From: an uncultured Agathobacter sp.
GTDB lineage: Bacteria; Bacillota; Clostridia; Lachnospirales; Lachnospiraceae
Length of the DNA stretch: 52,770 nucleotides
Assembly: GCA_934365945.1 (NCBI GenBank)
Contig: CAKRNE010000017.1
Span: 1-52,770, forward strand
Reading direction: 5' to 3'
The notes under the pieces were generated by a model, which saw only the letters and a list, made by a program, of their open reading frames with translations, was not told the DNA's origin and ran no database searches. Below are positions 8,196-16,208 of the stretch, piece after piece; within the stretch, counting starts at the first letter, position 1, and each line of letters opens with the position of its first letter. The translations under genes and the position numbers were made by a program.

Positions 8196-8438
8196 GAGCT
8201 ATATGATATATTGCTTAGGCGCGGGTATCCGGAGCCATTTTGCGATGAGATAACGAAAAACCTAAATACCGACTGGACAGCTCAAAGGATGATAGGATAT
8301 CTGTCACACTATAAAAAGCTTCCCATGGAGGAAATCGCTGATGAAATGCTTGCGATACTCAGCGACCGCAACCGCATAATGCAAAAGCATGAGCTTGAGG
8401 AGACGAATGCAAGATGGAATGAATACTTAAACAGATAA
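8169..8438 (+). CDS. Small helical protein of unknown function
   Basis: This 89-aa protein is not recognised. It is mostly helical, with a YDILLRRGYPEPFCDEI segment near the N-terminus and a charged C-terminus. ATG 8169 follows GGAGAGG by 5 bp, and both elements lie inside the duplicated Nudix 3' end. Its first nine residues may therefore be borrowed, with ATG 8193 the ancestral start. It ends 16 bp before the receiver-domain gene and is probably co-transcribed with it. Confidence 0.6.
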   Translation: MKPKTAKSMELYDILLRRGYPEPFCDEITKNLNTDWTAQRMIGYLSHYKKLPMEEIADEMLAILSDRNRIMQKHELEETNARWNEYLNR

Positions 8439-8454
8439 AGTCAGGAGGATTCAC

Positions 8455-8838
8455 ATGAGAGTACTGAATATCGAAGATGATACATTTAAACACAATGATA
8501 TATGCAAAGCCCTGTCAGAATGTGGGATTAAAGATGTCGAATGGTCCAATAATCTCGCGGATGGGTGGAAACAGATTAAAAACTCAATAGATAGTAATAA
8601 TCCGTATGATCTGATAATTACTGATATGTATTATCCCGGCGAGCCGGGGAGCAGAGAGGAACAATCAGGGGATATTCTGATTGACAGAGTGTTTAAGAAC
8701 AAAATCACAATACCTGTAATTCTCTGCTCCAGCGTGAACCTCAAATACCCGGAAATATATGGTTGTGTTTATTATAGCAGGGAAAGAAACTGGGAGGCAG
8801 ATATGCATAAGCTTGTAAATAGTCTTGTTGCCGGATAA
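8455..8838 (+). CDS. Stand-alone receiver (CheY-like) domain protein
   Basis: This 127-aa protein is a single response-regulator receiver domain without an output domain. The acidic pair D8/D9 and the likely phospho-acceptor D57 (LIITDMY) are present, as is the Ser of the switch position (CSS, 91-93). The conserved lysine expected after the fifth strand is not evident; the region reads YYSRERNW. It may therefore be poorly phosphorylated or a pseudo-receiver. AGGAGG about 7 bp upstream supports the start. No kinase gene is adjacent. Confidence 0.7.
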   Translation: MRVLNIEDDTFKHNDICKALSECGIKDVEWSNNLADGWKQIKNSIDSNNPYDLIITDMYYPGEPGSREEQSGDILIDRVFKNKITIPVILCSSVNLKYPEIYGCVYYSRERNWEADMHKLVNSLVAG

Positions 8839-8841
8839 GTG

Positions 8842-9606
8842 CTAGTACTTCACCTCAATATTTCCAAGACCGGAGTCGATAATCAGGTGCTTTATCTCTT
8901 CGGTTTTTTCATTTACTTCATACTCATCGCCGTAATCATTACCATTGATTGTGATACTGCCGGTTCCGGAGTCCAAATCCATCATGTAGCCGTCAAGTGA
9001 TTGTGATGACGTTACAGAGATGTCGCCTGTACCACCGTCGATATCCATCTTGTCAAAGGCACAGTTTTCAAAGCTCAGGTTGCCGGTTCCGCCGTCCACA
9101 TCACATGTGGCGAAGCTGCAACCGGTGACATATAAATCGCCTATACCTGTGTTAAATTCGGCATCGGCTGCAGTCAGAGCATCGAGGTTTACTTCGCCTA
9201 CTCCGGTATCAAATGAGAGCTTGTTCAATGCTGCGCCCTCAGGAATGGTAACAGTGATTTCACTCGTTGTGTTTCTTTTGTAGCTGGTTCTTACGCTCTG
9301 TGATATAGTGAGCGTATCGCCGGAATTCTTGATTTTGGGAACAAGTCGCTCGTTGCATTTGTATGAGACCGTGTAGCTGTCACCGGCTGTTATGTTGATA
9401 TTCAGTACGGCTGTATCAAATATCAGGTTTGAAAATTCATCGACTGAAAGCTCCTTTGTGCATACATTTCCGGGAGAATTGTCTGAGTGTGGAATCAGAT
9501 TGTCAAACAGACTAAGGGCAAAGCCTCCGATATGATAGATACTTCCTGCTATGATGCAGATTACGGTAATTATTGTAATTGTTGTCAGATATATAGATTT
9601 TTTCAT
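8842..9606 (-). CDS. DUF4097-family membrane-anchored beta-repeat protein
   Basis: This 254-aa protein has one N-terminal membrane segment (about residues 4-26). A right-handed beta-repeat domain of the DUF4097/DUF4098 type follows, with recurrent D-x-G-T-G-D/S-I units. The start is the ATG at 9606, behind AAAGGAG; the frame could open at 9660 but that would run over the ribosome site. It is the last gene of a PadR/HAAS/DUF4097 operon and starts 19 bp after the previous stop. Such proteins are usually exported and linked to envelope stress or permease function. Exact role unknown. Confidence 0.82.
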   Translation of the reverse strand: MKKSIYLTTITIITVICIIAGSIYHIGGFALSLFDNLIPHSDNSPGNVCTKELSVDEFSNLIFDTAVLNINITAGDSYTVSYKCNERLVPKIKNSGDTLTISQSVRTSYKRNTTSEITVTIPEGAALNKLSFDTGVGEVNLDALTAADAEFNTGIGDLYVTGCSFATCDVDGGTGNLSFENCAFDKMDIDGGTGDISVTSSQSLDGYMMDLDSGTGSITINGNDYGDEYEVNEKTEEIKHLIIDSGLGNIEVKY

Positions 9607-9625
9607 TTTGCATCTCCTTTTAAAA

Positions 9626-10633
9626 TCAATTACTATGTTTATCGCCGAGCAGATTCTCAACCAGAGAGTGGATGATTGCAGCTATCGGCCAGATGATCCA
9701 TGTAATATGCCAGTCAAATGTAAGAAAGCTCCAGCAGAGATAGATGCATGTGACTGTTGACCAGTAAACTGACATGATTGCAGCCACAACCGGATTTTCA
9801 TAGTGTACCTTGCCATCATGTGAATTGGCAAAGTTACCGCCTACAGTTTTAGCACCGTTTAATGAAAGAAGCTTGTCAAAGCTTGATTTTTTCATATTTG
9901 TGAACACTATCATGAACACTCCGATTGCTATGAATACGAGCACGAGTCCGCCGGAAAGTGAATCTGCGAAGGTGCTTTTGGTGTTTAGTGAGCTGATGAT
10001 GATTGCAGGCACTGCGCAGAGTATGCAGAGCATGATGCCCACTGTTAAAAGTATCGCGTGTGTGGCACGGTAGCTTTCCTTTCGCTCGTTGACCCAGTTT
10101 GCTGTCTCAAAATCTATGCAGTAAGGCTCTTGTTTCAGGTAGTTCCATTTTGATGAGCTTGAGCCTGAAAAGATGAAAAAACCGACTGCAACGGCGATAC
10201 ACAGGAACAGGAAGGTTACGCCGATGGCATCAGATGCGTCCGGTGAGGCGAGTGAACGCGGAATGCATTCGCTGAATATCGGTCCAAGGCTTGCGAGGAT
10301 ACAAAGCAGCACTCCAAACGCTGTGAGATATGCTTGTTTTGCTGAATCCTTGAGGAAGCTGACCGCAGTCTCGCGGGAGAGTGTTTTGGCAGCAGGCATT
10401 GCCTGGCGGGGGTCCACGAAGCTTTTGATGCCGAGTGAGTCAGCAAGCTCGTCAAGATTTCCAAACTCTGATATGACGATGCCGATGGCCTCGTTGTCGG
10501 ATTTGCCCTCGGATATCAGTTCGTTGTATTTATCCTCCATCATCTGATAGAGCTCATATTTTGCCTTCTGAACCTCGGGAGTATTCGGGAGGTGCGAAAA
10601 CATATTTTCCAGATAATTCTTTATTGTTTCCAT
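9626..10633 (-). CDS. HAAS/DUF1700 permease-prefix membrane protein
   Basis: This 335-aa protein has an N-terminal helical HAAS/DUF1700 domain (about residues 1-70). Around six hydrophobic segments follow, from about residue 100 to the end. It is the middle gene of a PadR-controlled operon. The ribosome site AAAGGAG lies 7 bp before ATG, and the same TTTTAAAAGGAGA block recurs before the downstream DUF4097 gene. Such trios occur widely in Firmicutes, where PadR represses the membrane partners. The protein's biochemical activity is not known. Confidence 0.82.
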   Translation of the reverse strand: METIKNYLENMFSHLPNTPEVQKAKYELYQMMEDKYNELISEGKSDNEAIGIVISEFGNLDELADSLGIKSFVDPRQAMPAAKTLSRETAVSFLKDSAKQAYLTAFGVLLCILASLGPIFSECIPRSLASPDASDAIGVTFLFLCIAVAVGFFIFSGSSSSKWNYLKQEPYCIDFETANWVNERKESYRATHAILLTVGIMLCILCAVPAIIISSLNTKSTFADSLSGGLVLVFIAIGVFMIVFTNMKKSSFDKLLSLNGAKTVGGNFANSHDGKVHYENPVVAAIMSVYWSTVTCIYLCWSFLTFDWHITWIIWPIAAIIHSLVENLLGDKHSN

Positions 10634-10646
10634 AAAATGTCTCCTT

Positions 10647-10979
10647 TTAAAATCGTATGAATTTGCTCACCACATCGAGCGTCAGCTTCCATTCCTCACA
10701 TTTCATCCTGTAATATTCTCTGCCGGAATCGGTAATCTGATAGTAGGTCCGTCGTTTGCCGTTTGCATTGTCGCTCGAAGAAAATGATGTGATGTATCCG
10801 TTTTTCTCCAGACGGGTAAATGCAGAGTAAAGGGTTGTTTCCTTAATGACGTATTTTTCTTCGGATATCTGCTTTATCTGCTTTGAAATCTCGTAGCCGT
10901 AGGACGGTTTGTCGAGAAGCAGATAGAGGATGATGGTATCGTTGTATCCTCGAATGACATCGCTGCTGATGTTAACCAT
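10647..10979 (-). CDS. PadR-family transcriptional regulator
   Basis: This 110-aa winged-helix protein has the PadR signatures ILYLLLDKPSYGYEI (about residues 17-31) and TLYSAFTRLEKNGYI (about 49-63), followed by the wing. GGAGGTG precedes ATG closely. It is first in the operon with the HAAS and DUF4097 genes and is probably autoregulated. A 9-bp inverted repeat and three 14-bp tandem repeats lie in its leader and promoter. Confidence 0.88.
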   Translation of the reverse strand: MVNISSDVIRGYNDTIILYLLLDKPSYGYEISKQIKQISEEKYVIKETTLYSAFTRLEKNGYITSFSSSDNANGKRRTYYQITDSGREYYRMKCEEWKLTLDVVSKFIRF

Positions 10980-11007
10980 TTTCCACCTCCTGTTTCTAAT
11001 ATTTTAG

Positions 11008-11038
11008 TAACTATTCAGAACCACCGTGAGAATAGTTA
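11008..11038. promoter_or_regulatory. Inverted repeat in the padR leader
   Basis: TAACTATTC (11008-11016) and GAATAGTTA (11030-11038) form a perfect 9-bp inverted repeat with a 13-nt spacer, about 30 bp upstream of padR. It could be an operator or an RNA hairpin. The half-site GAATAGTTAC recurs in other leaders of this window. Confidence 0.45.
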
Positions 11039-11150
11039 TCCATTTTTATTATATTTCAGACCGGAGTATGATTTACTTGTCTGTGAATCCGGTTTTATGT
11101 GTGGCGGATTTTACGTTAATGTTTACACGCAATATCTTGTCGTAAATAAG

Positions 11151-11198
11151 ATACTACGTGTGACGTACTACGAGTGTCATACTATGTCTGTCGTAGTA
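11151..11198. promoter_or_regulatory. Three 14-bp repeats, likely PadR operators
   Basis: Three contiguous 14-bp units begin at 11151, 11165 and 11179, each of the form (A/G)TACTAYG followed by a GTC-like end. An inverted TACTACG/CGTAGTA pair spans 11166-11198. They lie from about +1 to +40 of the minus-strand promoter, where a bound regulator would block transcription. PadR proteins recognise TACT/AGTA-type palindromes, which fits. Confidence 0.5.
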
Positions 11199-11227
11199 AA
11201 CATATCACAGGTTGTTTTTTATGTCAA
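11199..11227 (-). promoter_or_regulatory. Promoter of the padR operon
   Basis: On the minus strand, TTGACA (plus coordinates 11222-11227) and TATGTT (11199-11204) are separated by 17 bp. Transcription would begin near 11193, inside the 14-bp repeats, giving a leader of about 210 nt before padR. Confidence 0.55.
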
Positions 11228-11267
11228 CAGGGATTTGAAAAATAAGTGGAAGAAATACAGGCTGTGA

Positions 11268-11356
11268 TGGTATACTGTATATAGTATATATAGTGATTCA
11301 TTTGTCGAAAATGCAATTTATCATTGAATAGTTACAGCGAAAAGTTACAGCGAAAA
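11268..11356 (+). promoter_or_regulatory. tatD leader: extended -10 box and tandem repeat
   Basis: TGGTATACT (11268-11276) is a plausible extended -10 element. Downstream are GAATAGTTAC (11326-11335) and an exact tandem repeat of GTTACAGCGAAAA (11331-11343 and 11344-11356). The rest of the 410-bp gap between padR and tatD is the padR control region. Confidence 0.4.
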
Positions 11357-11389
11357 TAATAATTAACATGACAGGAGAAATAATAGAAA

Positions 11390-12169
11390 ATGATATTCGA
11401 AACACACGCCCATTATGACGATGACAGATTTAAGGAAGACCGCGATGCGACCATACAGCGGGTTTGTGACAGCGGGGTGGCGCCGATAATAAACGTCGGT
11501 GCATCAATCAGCTCCACAAAAACAACGATGGAGCTTGCAGAAAAATATGATTTTATATATGCAGCAGTCGGAGTGCATCCGAGTGACATAGCAGACTTGA
11601 ACGATGAGACCTTCGCATGGCTTAAGCAGCAGACCTCATGGGAAAAGACAGTGGCAGTCGGTGAAATCGGACTTGATTATTACTGGGATAAGGAAGCCGA
11701 TGTACAGGAAAAACAGCGCTACTGGTTTAAGCGCCAGCTTGAGCTTGCGGCAGAAGTATCTCTGCCTGTAATAATACATTCCCGCGACGCAGCCGAGGAT
11801 ACAATGAAAATTATGAAAGAAGCAGCAGTGAAAGGCATCCGCGGTGTGATACACTGCTACTCATATTCGCCGGAGATGGCACAGGAATTTATAAAAATGG
11901 GCTATTATATCGGAGTTGGCGGAGTGGTCACATTCAAAAATGCAAAGAAGCTCGTACAGACTGTATCAGAGCTTCCGCTGGATAGAATCCTCCTTGAAAC
12001 GGACTGTCCATACATGGCGCCGGAGCCTCATCGGGGCACCAGAAATGACTCGTCAAACATTCCGTATGTCATATCAAAGATAGCGGAAATCAAAGGCATT
12101 ACGCCGGATGAGGTGGAGCGCGTAACGCGCGCAAATGCATTTGAACTGTTCACACGAGTAAATGATTGA
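11390..12169 (+). CDS. tatD: TatD family metal-dependent DNase
   Basis: This 259-aa TIM-barrel hydrolase of the TatD family is a metal-dependent 3'-5' exonuclease linked to DNA repair and turnover. The metal ligands are visible: H6-x-H8, E92 (VGEIGLDYY), H130 (IIHSRDA), H155 and D205 (LLETDCPY). The start has AGGAG about 12 bp upstream. In many Firmicutes tatD is followed by rnmV and rsmA; here rsmA follows after 135 bp and rnmV is not present between them. Confidence 0.92.
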   Translation: MIFETHAHYDDDRFKEDRDATIQRVCDSGVAPIINVGASISSTKTTMELAEKYDFIYAAVGVHPSDIADLNDETFAWLKQQTSWEKTVAVGEIGLDYYWDKEADVQEKQRYWFKRQLELAAEVSLPVIIHSRDAAEDTMKIMKEAAVKGIRGVIHCYSYSPEMAQEFIKMGYYIGVGGVVTFKNAKKLVQTVSELPLDRILLETDCPYMAPEPHRGTRNDSSNIPYVISKIAEIKGITPDEVERVTRANAFELFTRVND

Positions 12170-12304
12170 GCCACAGCGTGAGGGGCGAAAGCCACAAAAA
12201 TTCACGAATATAATTGAAATAAAGGCATTTTCTGTGATATTATAAAAAATATTGACAGCAGTTGGACTGTCACATCAGACGAAACGACACAAGGAGCGCA
12301 TATA

Positions 12305-13177
12305 ATGGCATTTTTGGGAAATCCTAAGAACACAATCGAGGTTCTGCAGAAATACAATTTCAATTTTCAAAAAAAATACGGTCAGAACTTCCTCATAGAT
12401 ACAAACATACTTGAAGAAATCATAGACTCAGCCGGCATCACGAAGGATGACATGATACTTGAGATAGGTCCCGGAATAGGCACGATGACGCAGTATCTGT
12501 GTGAGTCGGCGCGTCAGGTAATTGCGGTCGAGATAGATACAAATCTGATACCGATACTTGAGGATACGCTGAGTGAGTACGACAATGTAAAGGTAATAAA
12601 TGATGACATCTTAAAGGTGGACATAAACGCACTTGCAGAGGAGTATAATAATGGTAAGCCGATAAAAGTAGTCGCAAACCTGCCATATTACATCACAACA
12701 CCAATTATTATGGGGCTGTTTGAGAGCCATGTGCCTATAGACAGCATCACAATCATGGTGCAGAAGGAGGTCGCAGACCGCATGCAGGCAGGTCCCGGCA
12801 AGAAGGATTATGGAGCACTTTCGCTGGCAGTACAATATTATTCGCACCCGGAAATAGTGGTGAATGTGCCGCCAAGCTGTTTCATGCCACAGCCAAAGGT
12901 AGGCAGCTCTGTTATATCTCTCAAGAGGTACGAAAAGCCGGTGGTTGACGTGGAGGATGAAAAGCTCATGTTCAAAATTATCAGGGCATCCTTCAACCAG
13001 CGCAGAAAAACACTTGCCAACGGACTCAACAACTTCGGCGGCATGGGACTGACAAAGGAGCAGATACAGGCAAGCATCGAAGCACTCGGTGTTCCTGTAA
13101 ACGTGCGTGGCGAGGCACTCAGCCTGGCACAGTTTGCACAGTTGTCCAATATAATCGGAGCAGCCAAAAAAGAATAA
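12305..13177 (+). CDS. rsmA: 16S rRNA dimethyladenosine transferase RsmA (KsgA)
   Basis: This 290-aa SAM-dependent enzyme dimethylates two adjacent adenosines near the 3' end of 16S rRNA in a late step of 30S assembly. The N-terminal GQNFL segment (26-30), the SAM loop LEIGPGIG (52-59) and the catalytic NLPYY motif (125-129) are present, and the length is standard. AAGGAG lies about 8 bp upstream of ATG. Loss of KsgA gives kasugamycin resistance in other bacteria. Confidence 0.95.
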   Translation: MAFLGNPKNTIEVLQKYNFNFQKKYGQNFLIDTNILEEIIDSAGITKDDMILEIGPGIGTMTQYLCESARQVIAVEIDTNLIPILEDTLSEYDNVKVINDDILKVDINALAEEYNNGKPIKVVANLPYYITTPIIMGLFESHVPIDSITIMVQKEVADRMQAGPGKKDYGALSLAVQYYSHPEIVVNVPPSCFMPQPKVGSSVISLKRYEKPVVDVEDEKLMFKIIRASFNQRRKTLANGLNNFGGMGLTKEQIQASIEALGVPVNVRGEALSLAQFAQLSNIIGAAKKE

Positions 13178-13249
13178 AGTGTATGAATAAATATGCGCAG
13201 ACAGGACAAACTATCATCAGAACAAATCAGATGATGGAGGAAATGTCCT

Positions 13250-13927
13250 ATGAAAAAACAACAAATAGCAGCAGCGGCATGTCTCGTGGCCGGAGCCATA
13301 GGATTTGCAGCGGTATATTCAACACACAATCTCAGTAACGAGGAAGAACCGACAGAAATCTCACAGACCTCGTCTATAGTGGAGCCCACAGAGAAAAAGA
13401 CACCACAGCCCGTGAGGGAAGAGAAGGATACCGAGACAGAAACAAAGCAGGATAGCACAGATGCTAAGCAGCCTCAAGAACAGGCACCGACAGAAAAAGA
13501 ACTGCATTTTTCACCTGAAAATGTGACAAACTGGCCTTTAAAGGGAGATGTGCTTTTGCCGTTTTCCATGGAAAAAACAGTATATTTTCCAACACTTGAC
13601 CAGTATCAGTACAATCGCGGCATGGTAATCCGCGCCAATGAGGGTGATGCAGTGTGTTCAGTTACAGAGGGCAGAATCATAGATATATATGACAGTGCTG
13701 AGACAGGATGCACGGTGGTACAGGACCTGGGAGATGGCTACACGGCAACGTATGGACAGCTTAAGGATCTGACCTGTGATGAGGGAGATTTGCTTGAAGC
13801 GGGCGAGACGCTTGGGGCAGTTGGAAAAGTAACCAGATATTACACCGTCGAAGGTACAAATATATATTTTGCAATGGAACAGGACGGAAAACCAATCAAT
13901 CCGATGGACTATTTCGGAGACAAATAA
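13250..13927 (+). CDS. Degenerate M23 (LytM) protein, SpoIIQ-like
   Basis: This 225-aa protein has an N-terminal membrane segment (about 7-24), an acidic Thr/Glu-rich linker (30-90) and a C-terminal M23/LytM-like domain (about 95-222). The zinc ligands of active M23 peptidases are replaced: the H-x3-D site reads YNRGMVIRA and the final H-x-H reads NIYFAME. It should therefore lack peptidase activity. The layout resembles SpoIIQ, the forespore partner of SpoIIIAH in the engulfment channel. The SpoIIQ assignment is inference. GGAGG precedes ATG. Confidence 0.75.
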   Translation: MKKQQIAAAACLVAGAIGFAAVYSTHNLSNEEEPTEISQTSSIVEPTEKKTPQPVREEKDTETETKQDSTDAKQPQEQAPTEKELHFSPENVTNWPLKGDVLLPFSMEKTVYFPTLDQYQYNRGMVIRANEGDAVCSVTEGRIIDIYDSAETGCTVVQDLGDGYTATYGQLKDLTCDEGDLLEAGETLGAVGKVTRYYTVEGTNIYFAMEQDGKPINPMDYFGDK

Positions 13928-14004
13928 ATTAAAAACATAGAATATGCCATACAATATCCGCATATATGCAGATGCGGATATGAACCGGCAGAGAGGTGAG
14001 CAAA

Positions 14005-15633
14005 GTGGAGTTTGTAGAATACAATGAAAAAGTAAAACAGTTGACACAGGGCATTCTTGACACATACAGAAAGAATGCCGAGCTCACCATAAAATATTGT
14101 AATGAGCTCATAGCATATGGCGAAAATACGGCAGATTCAAAGCTGCTTGGGTTTGGATATTTTTATCTTGCTTCAACGCTGTATTGTCTGAATGATTGTG
14201 AACACATTTTTGATGTCATAGTCCAAGCCATAGAGCATCTGGAGAGGAGCGGCGAGTGGTGTCTTCTGGCCAGATCATACAACATACTTGGCATTGTTAC
14301 CTTTAACAGGGGCAATATGCCTGTGGCATATGATTATTATCTGGATGGCCTGATGTATTGTAAAAAATACGGCTTACTTGAGGAGCAGGTCATGATCAAT
14401 GTCAACTGCGGAGCATTGAATATAGAGGCCGGAAGATACAGGGAAGCCATGGAATATTTTGAGAAAGCCATGGAATACATAGTATCCATACCGGAGGACC
14501 CGGGCTATCATACCAAGATGATATCTCTATATGAAAATATGATAAACTGCAAGGTGCTTGAGAATGATTTTACAGGGATAGATGCCATGCTGTATGAGGT
14601 TGAAAAAGAGCATCTGCCGTATGCGGATGCCATTGACAGGCTTGGCATATTAATCAGTAAAACCTTTTATATGCATAGAAGCGGTCAGTATGATAAGCGT
14701 GATGAATGTATCAATAAGATTGACAGCGGAATCCGTCCGGATATGCTTTTTCTGGATTTGCTGGAGGATTTTTTTGTCTATCTGAATGTATTGTTTGAGA
14801 GTGATAAAAACGATGAGTTCTGGCATCTTGTTGAGCTTATGGAGCCTATGCTCGCCAACATGAAGGTCACAGGCATGCAGGTAAGACTGCTGTCGCTCAA
14901 AATCCGTTACTACAGGAAAAATCATATGAATGCAGAGTATCTGCAGTCTGCCGGATTGTACTATGAGCTGTCGGAGAGACAGGCTGCCGAGTCAAAGGGC
15001 GTGATAAAAGAGGTAATAGGACTCCGAAACAACTTCGAGAAGGTAAATCGTGCCAAGAAAGAAATGGAAAAGGAAAATAAGCGCCTTCTGGCACAGTCGG
15101 AGACAGATCCGCTTACAGGTATGGCAAACAGACGAAAGCTCAACGTCCAGGCTGATGATATGTTTATGAATGCACTTGAAGCCGGACATAATTTCGCGAT
15201 TGAGATACTGGATGTGGATTATTTCAAGGAATACAATGACAATTACGGACATCAGGCAGGAGATAAATGTCTTATTGCGATAGCTGAATGCATCAGGGAA
15301 GTGGCAATGGCACATGGAGGCTTCTGCTCCAGATACGGTGGAGATGAGTTTGTTATCATATATGAGGCGGTATCAAAGGAGGAGGCAGAAAGCTATGCGG
15401 CGCAGCTAAGGCAGAAGGTGCTGGATCTGAATATAGCTCACAGATATTCAAAAGCTATGCCGGTTGTCACAATATCCCAGGGAATGTTCTGCGATGTGCC
15501 GCAGAAGGAAAACAGAGTGTGGGATTTTTTACATATAGCGGATGAGGTGCTTTATAGTGTAAAGTCAGAAAACCGTAACAGCTATAGTATGCTGGACAGA
15601 GAAAAGTACCTTACGCTTTCAGAGCAGGTTTAA
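14005..15633 (+). CDS. TPR-repeat diguanylate cyclase (GGDEF)
   Basis: This 542-aa cytoplasmic protein has an N-terminal array of TPR-like helical repeats (about residues 1-330), a short coiled coil (about 330-370) and a C-terminal GGDEF domain (about 375-540). The active motif GGDEF is intact (445-449), so it should make cyclic di-GMP. No RxxD inhibitory site is seen five residues before it. The TPR part probably senses a partner protein. GTG 14005 is preferred over GTG 13996 because GAGAGG (13991-13996) is better spaced for it. Confidence 0.88.
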   Translation: MEFVEYNEKVKQLTQGILDTYRKNAELTIKYCNELIAYGENTADSKLLGFGYFYLASTLYCLNDCEHIFDVIVQAIEHLERSGEWCLLARSYNILGIVTFNRGNMPVAYDYYLDGLMYCKKYGLLEEQVMINVNCGALNIEAGRYREAMEYFEKAMEYIVSIPEDPGYHTKMISLYENMINCKVLENDFTGIDAMLYEVEKEHLPYADAIDRLGILISKTFYMHRSGQYDKRDECINKIDSGIRPDMLFLDLLEDFFVYLNVLFESDKNDEFWHLVELMEPMLANMKVTGMQVRLLSLKIRYYRKNHMNAEYLQSAGLYYELSERQAAESKGVIKEVIGLRNNFEKVNRAKKEMEKENKRLLAQSETDPLTGMANRRKLNVQADDMFMNALEAGHNFAIEILDVDYFKEYNDNYGHQAGDKCLIAIAECIREVAMAHGGFCSRYGGDEFVIIYEAVSKEEAESYAAQLRQKVLDLNIAHRYSKAMPVVTISQGMFCDVPQKENRVWDFLHIADEVLYSVKSENRNSYSMLDREKYLTLSEQV

Positions 15634-15677
15634 GAGCACATAAAGGCTATTTAAGGGATAAAGGGATTAGCATAAAA

Positions 15678-15968
15678 GTGGAAAATTATACATATATTGT
15701 AAAGTGTGCTGATGGCACACTTTATACAGGCTGGACAAATGACCTCAAAAAGCGCATAAAAGCGCATAATGACGGAAAAGGCGCCAAATATACAAAGACA
15801 CGCAGACCTGTGGAGTTGGTATACTTCGAGCATTTTGCCACAAAAGAGGAGGCAATGAGCAGGGAGTATCACATAAAACAGCTTAAGCGTTCACAGAAGC
15901 AGGCTCTGATAGATGGCATGGATAAAATAGATAAAAATAACAAAAGTATTTTTACACAAAACGGATAG
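15678..15968 (+). CDS. GIY-YIG nuclease-fold protein (UPF0213/YhbQ-like)
   Basis: This 96-aa protein is a single GIY-YIG domain, with the paired motif YTYIV...LYTGWT (about residues 4-22), then the conserved Arg (KKRIKAHN) and a Glu near 57. Such small proteins are DNA-binding nucleases related to the UvrC N-terminus and are implicated in DNA repair. GTG start, with an AGGG-like site upstream. A weak terminator follows. Confidence 0.85.
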   Translation: MENYTYIVKCADGTLYTGWTNDLKKRIKAHNDGKGAKYTKTRRPVELVYFEHFATKEEAMSREYHIKQLKRSQKQALIDGMDKIDKNNKSIFTQNG

Positions 15969-15996
15969 TCGAAAAATAACTAAAACGACCAAACGG

Positions 15997-16020
15997 AAGT
16001 GTAGGAATACTTATTTTTTT
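15997..16020 (+). terminator. Weak rho-independent terminator
   Basis: A short stem AAGTGT/ATACTT (one G-T pair) with loop AGGA is followed by seven T residues. It lies 30 bp after the GIY-YIG gene. Confidence 0.5.
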
Positions 16021-16093
16021 GCCTTGTTTTGTGAATAATTACTAAAAACAAAAGCTCATTTTTATTAATATGTACAGAAAAGACAAAAGCCAC

Positions 16094-16123
16094 TTGCGAA
16101 ACTGTACGAAACTGTACTATAAT
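16094..16123 (+). promoter_or_regulatory. Promoter of sugar ABC operon 1
   Basis: TTGCGA (16094-16099) and TATAAT (16118-16123) are 18 bp apart. Two perfect tandem copies of GAAACTGTAC (16098-16107, 16108-16117) fill the spacer, an unusual layout that could itself be bound. Confidence 0.65.
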
Positions 16124-16131
16124 ACTTCTTG

Positions 16132-16168
16132 TGAAAACGTTACCGCAAACATTACCGAAAATGTTTGC
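16132..16168 (+). promoter_or_regulatory. cre-like site and inverted-repeat operator
   Basis: TGAAAACGTTACCG (16132-16145) matches the CcpA cre consensus at 13 of 14 positions and lies at the expected transcription start. It overlaps by one base a perfect 9-bp inverted repeat, GCAAACATT/AATGTTTGC (16145-16153, 16160-16168, 6-nt spacer). These fit repression by CcpA and/or by the LacI-type regulator at 19640. Confidence 0.6.
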
Positions 16169-16208
16169 ACAAACAATTTTAATATTAAATCTTTTAGGAG
16201 GGTTTAAA

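Noticed and set aside
9810..10547. Plus-strand frames antisense to the HAAS gene
   Set aside because: Antisense shadows of a clear membrane-protein gene; no ribosome sites or domains.
12170..12304. Missing rnmV gene between tatD and rsmA
   Set aside because: The 135-bp gap holds no ORF of the right size. Gene order varies among Clostridia, so the absence here is not by itself notable.
12838..13458. 206-codon minus-strand frame across rsmA and the M23 gene
   Set aside because: It overlaps two well-supported plus-strand genes and has low-complexity Ser/Cys/Leu composition typical of a shadow frame.
15997..16020. Riboswitch ahead of sugar operon 1
   Set aside because: The stem is short, ends in a T run and lies before the promoter, so it is simply a terminator.
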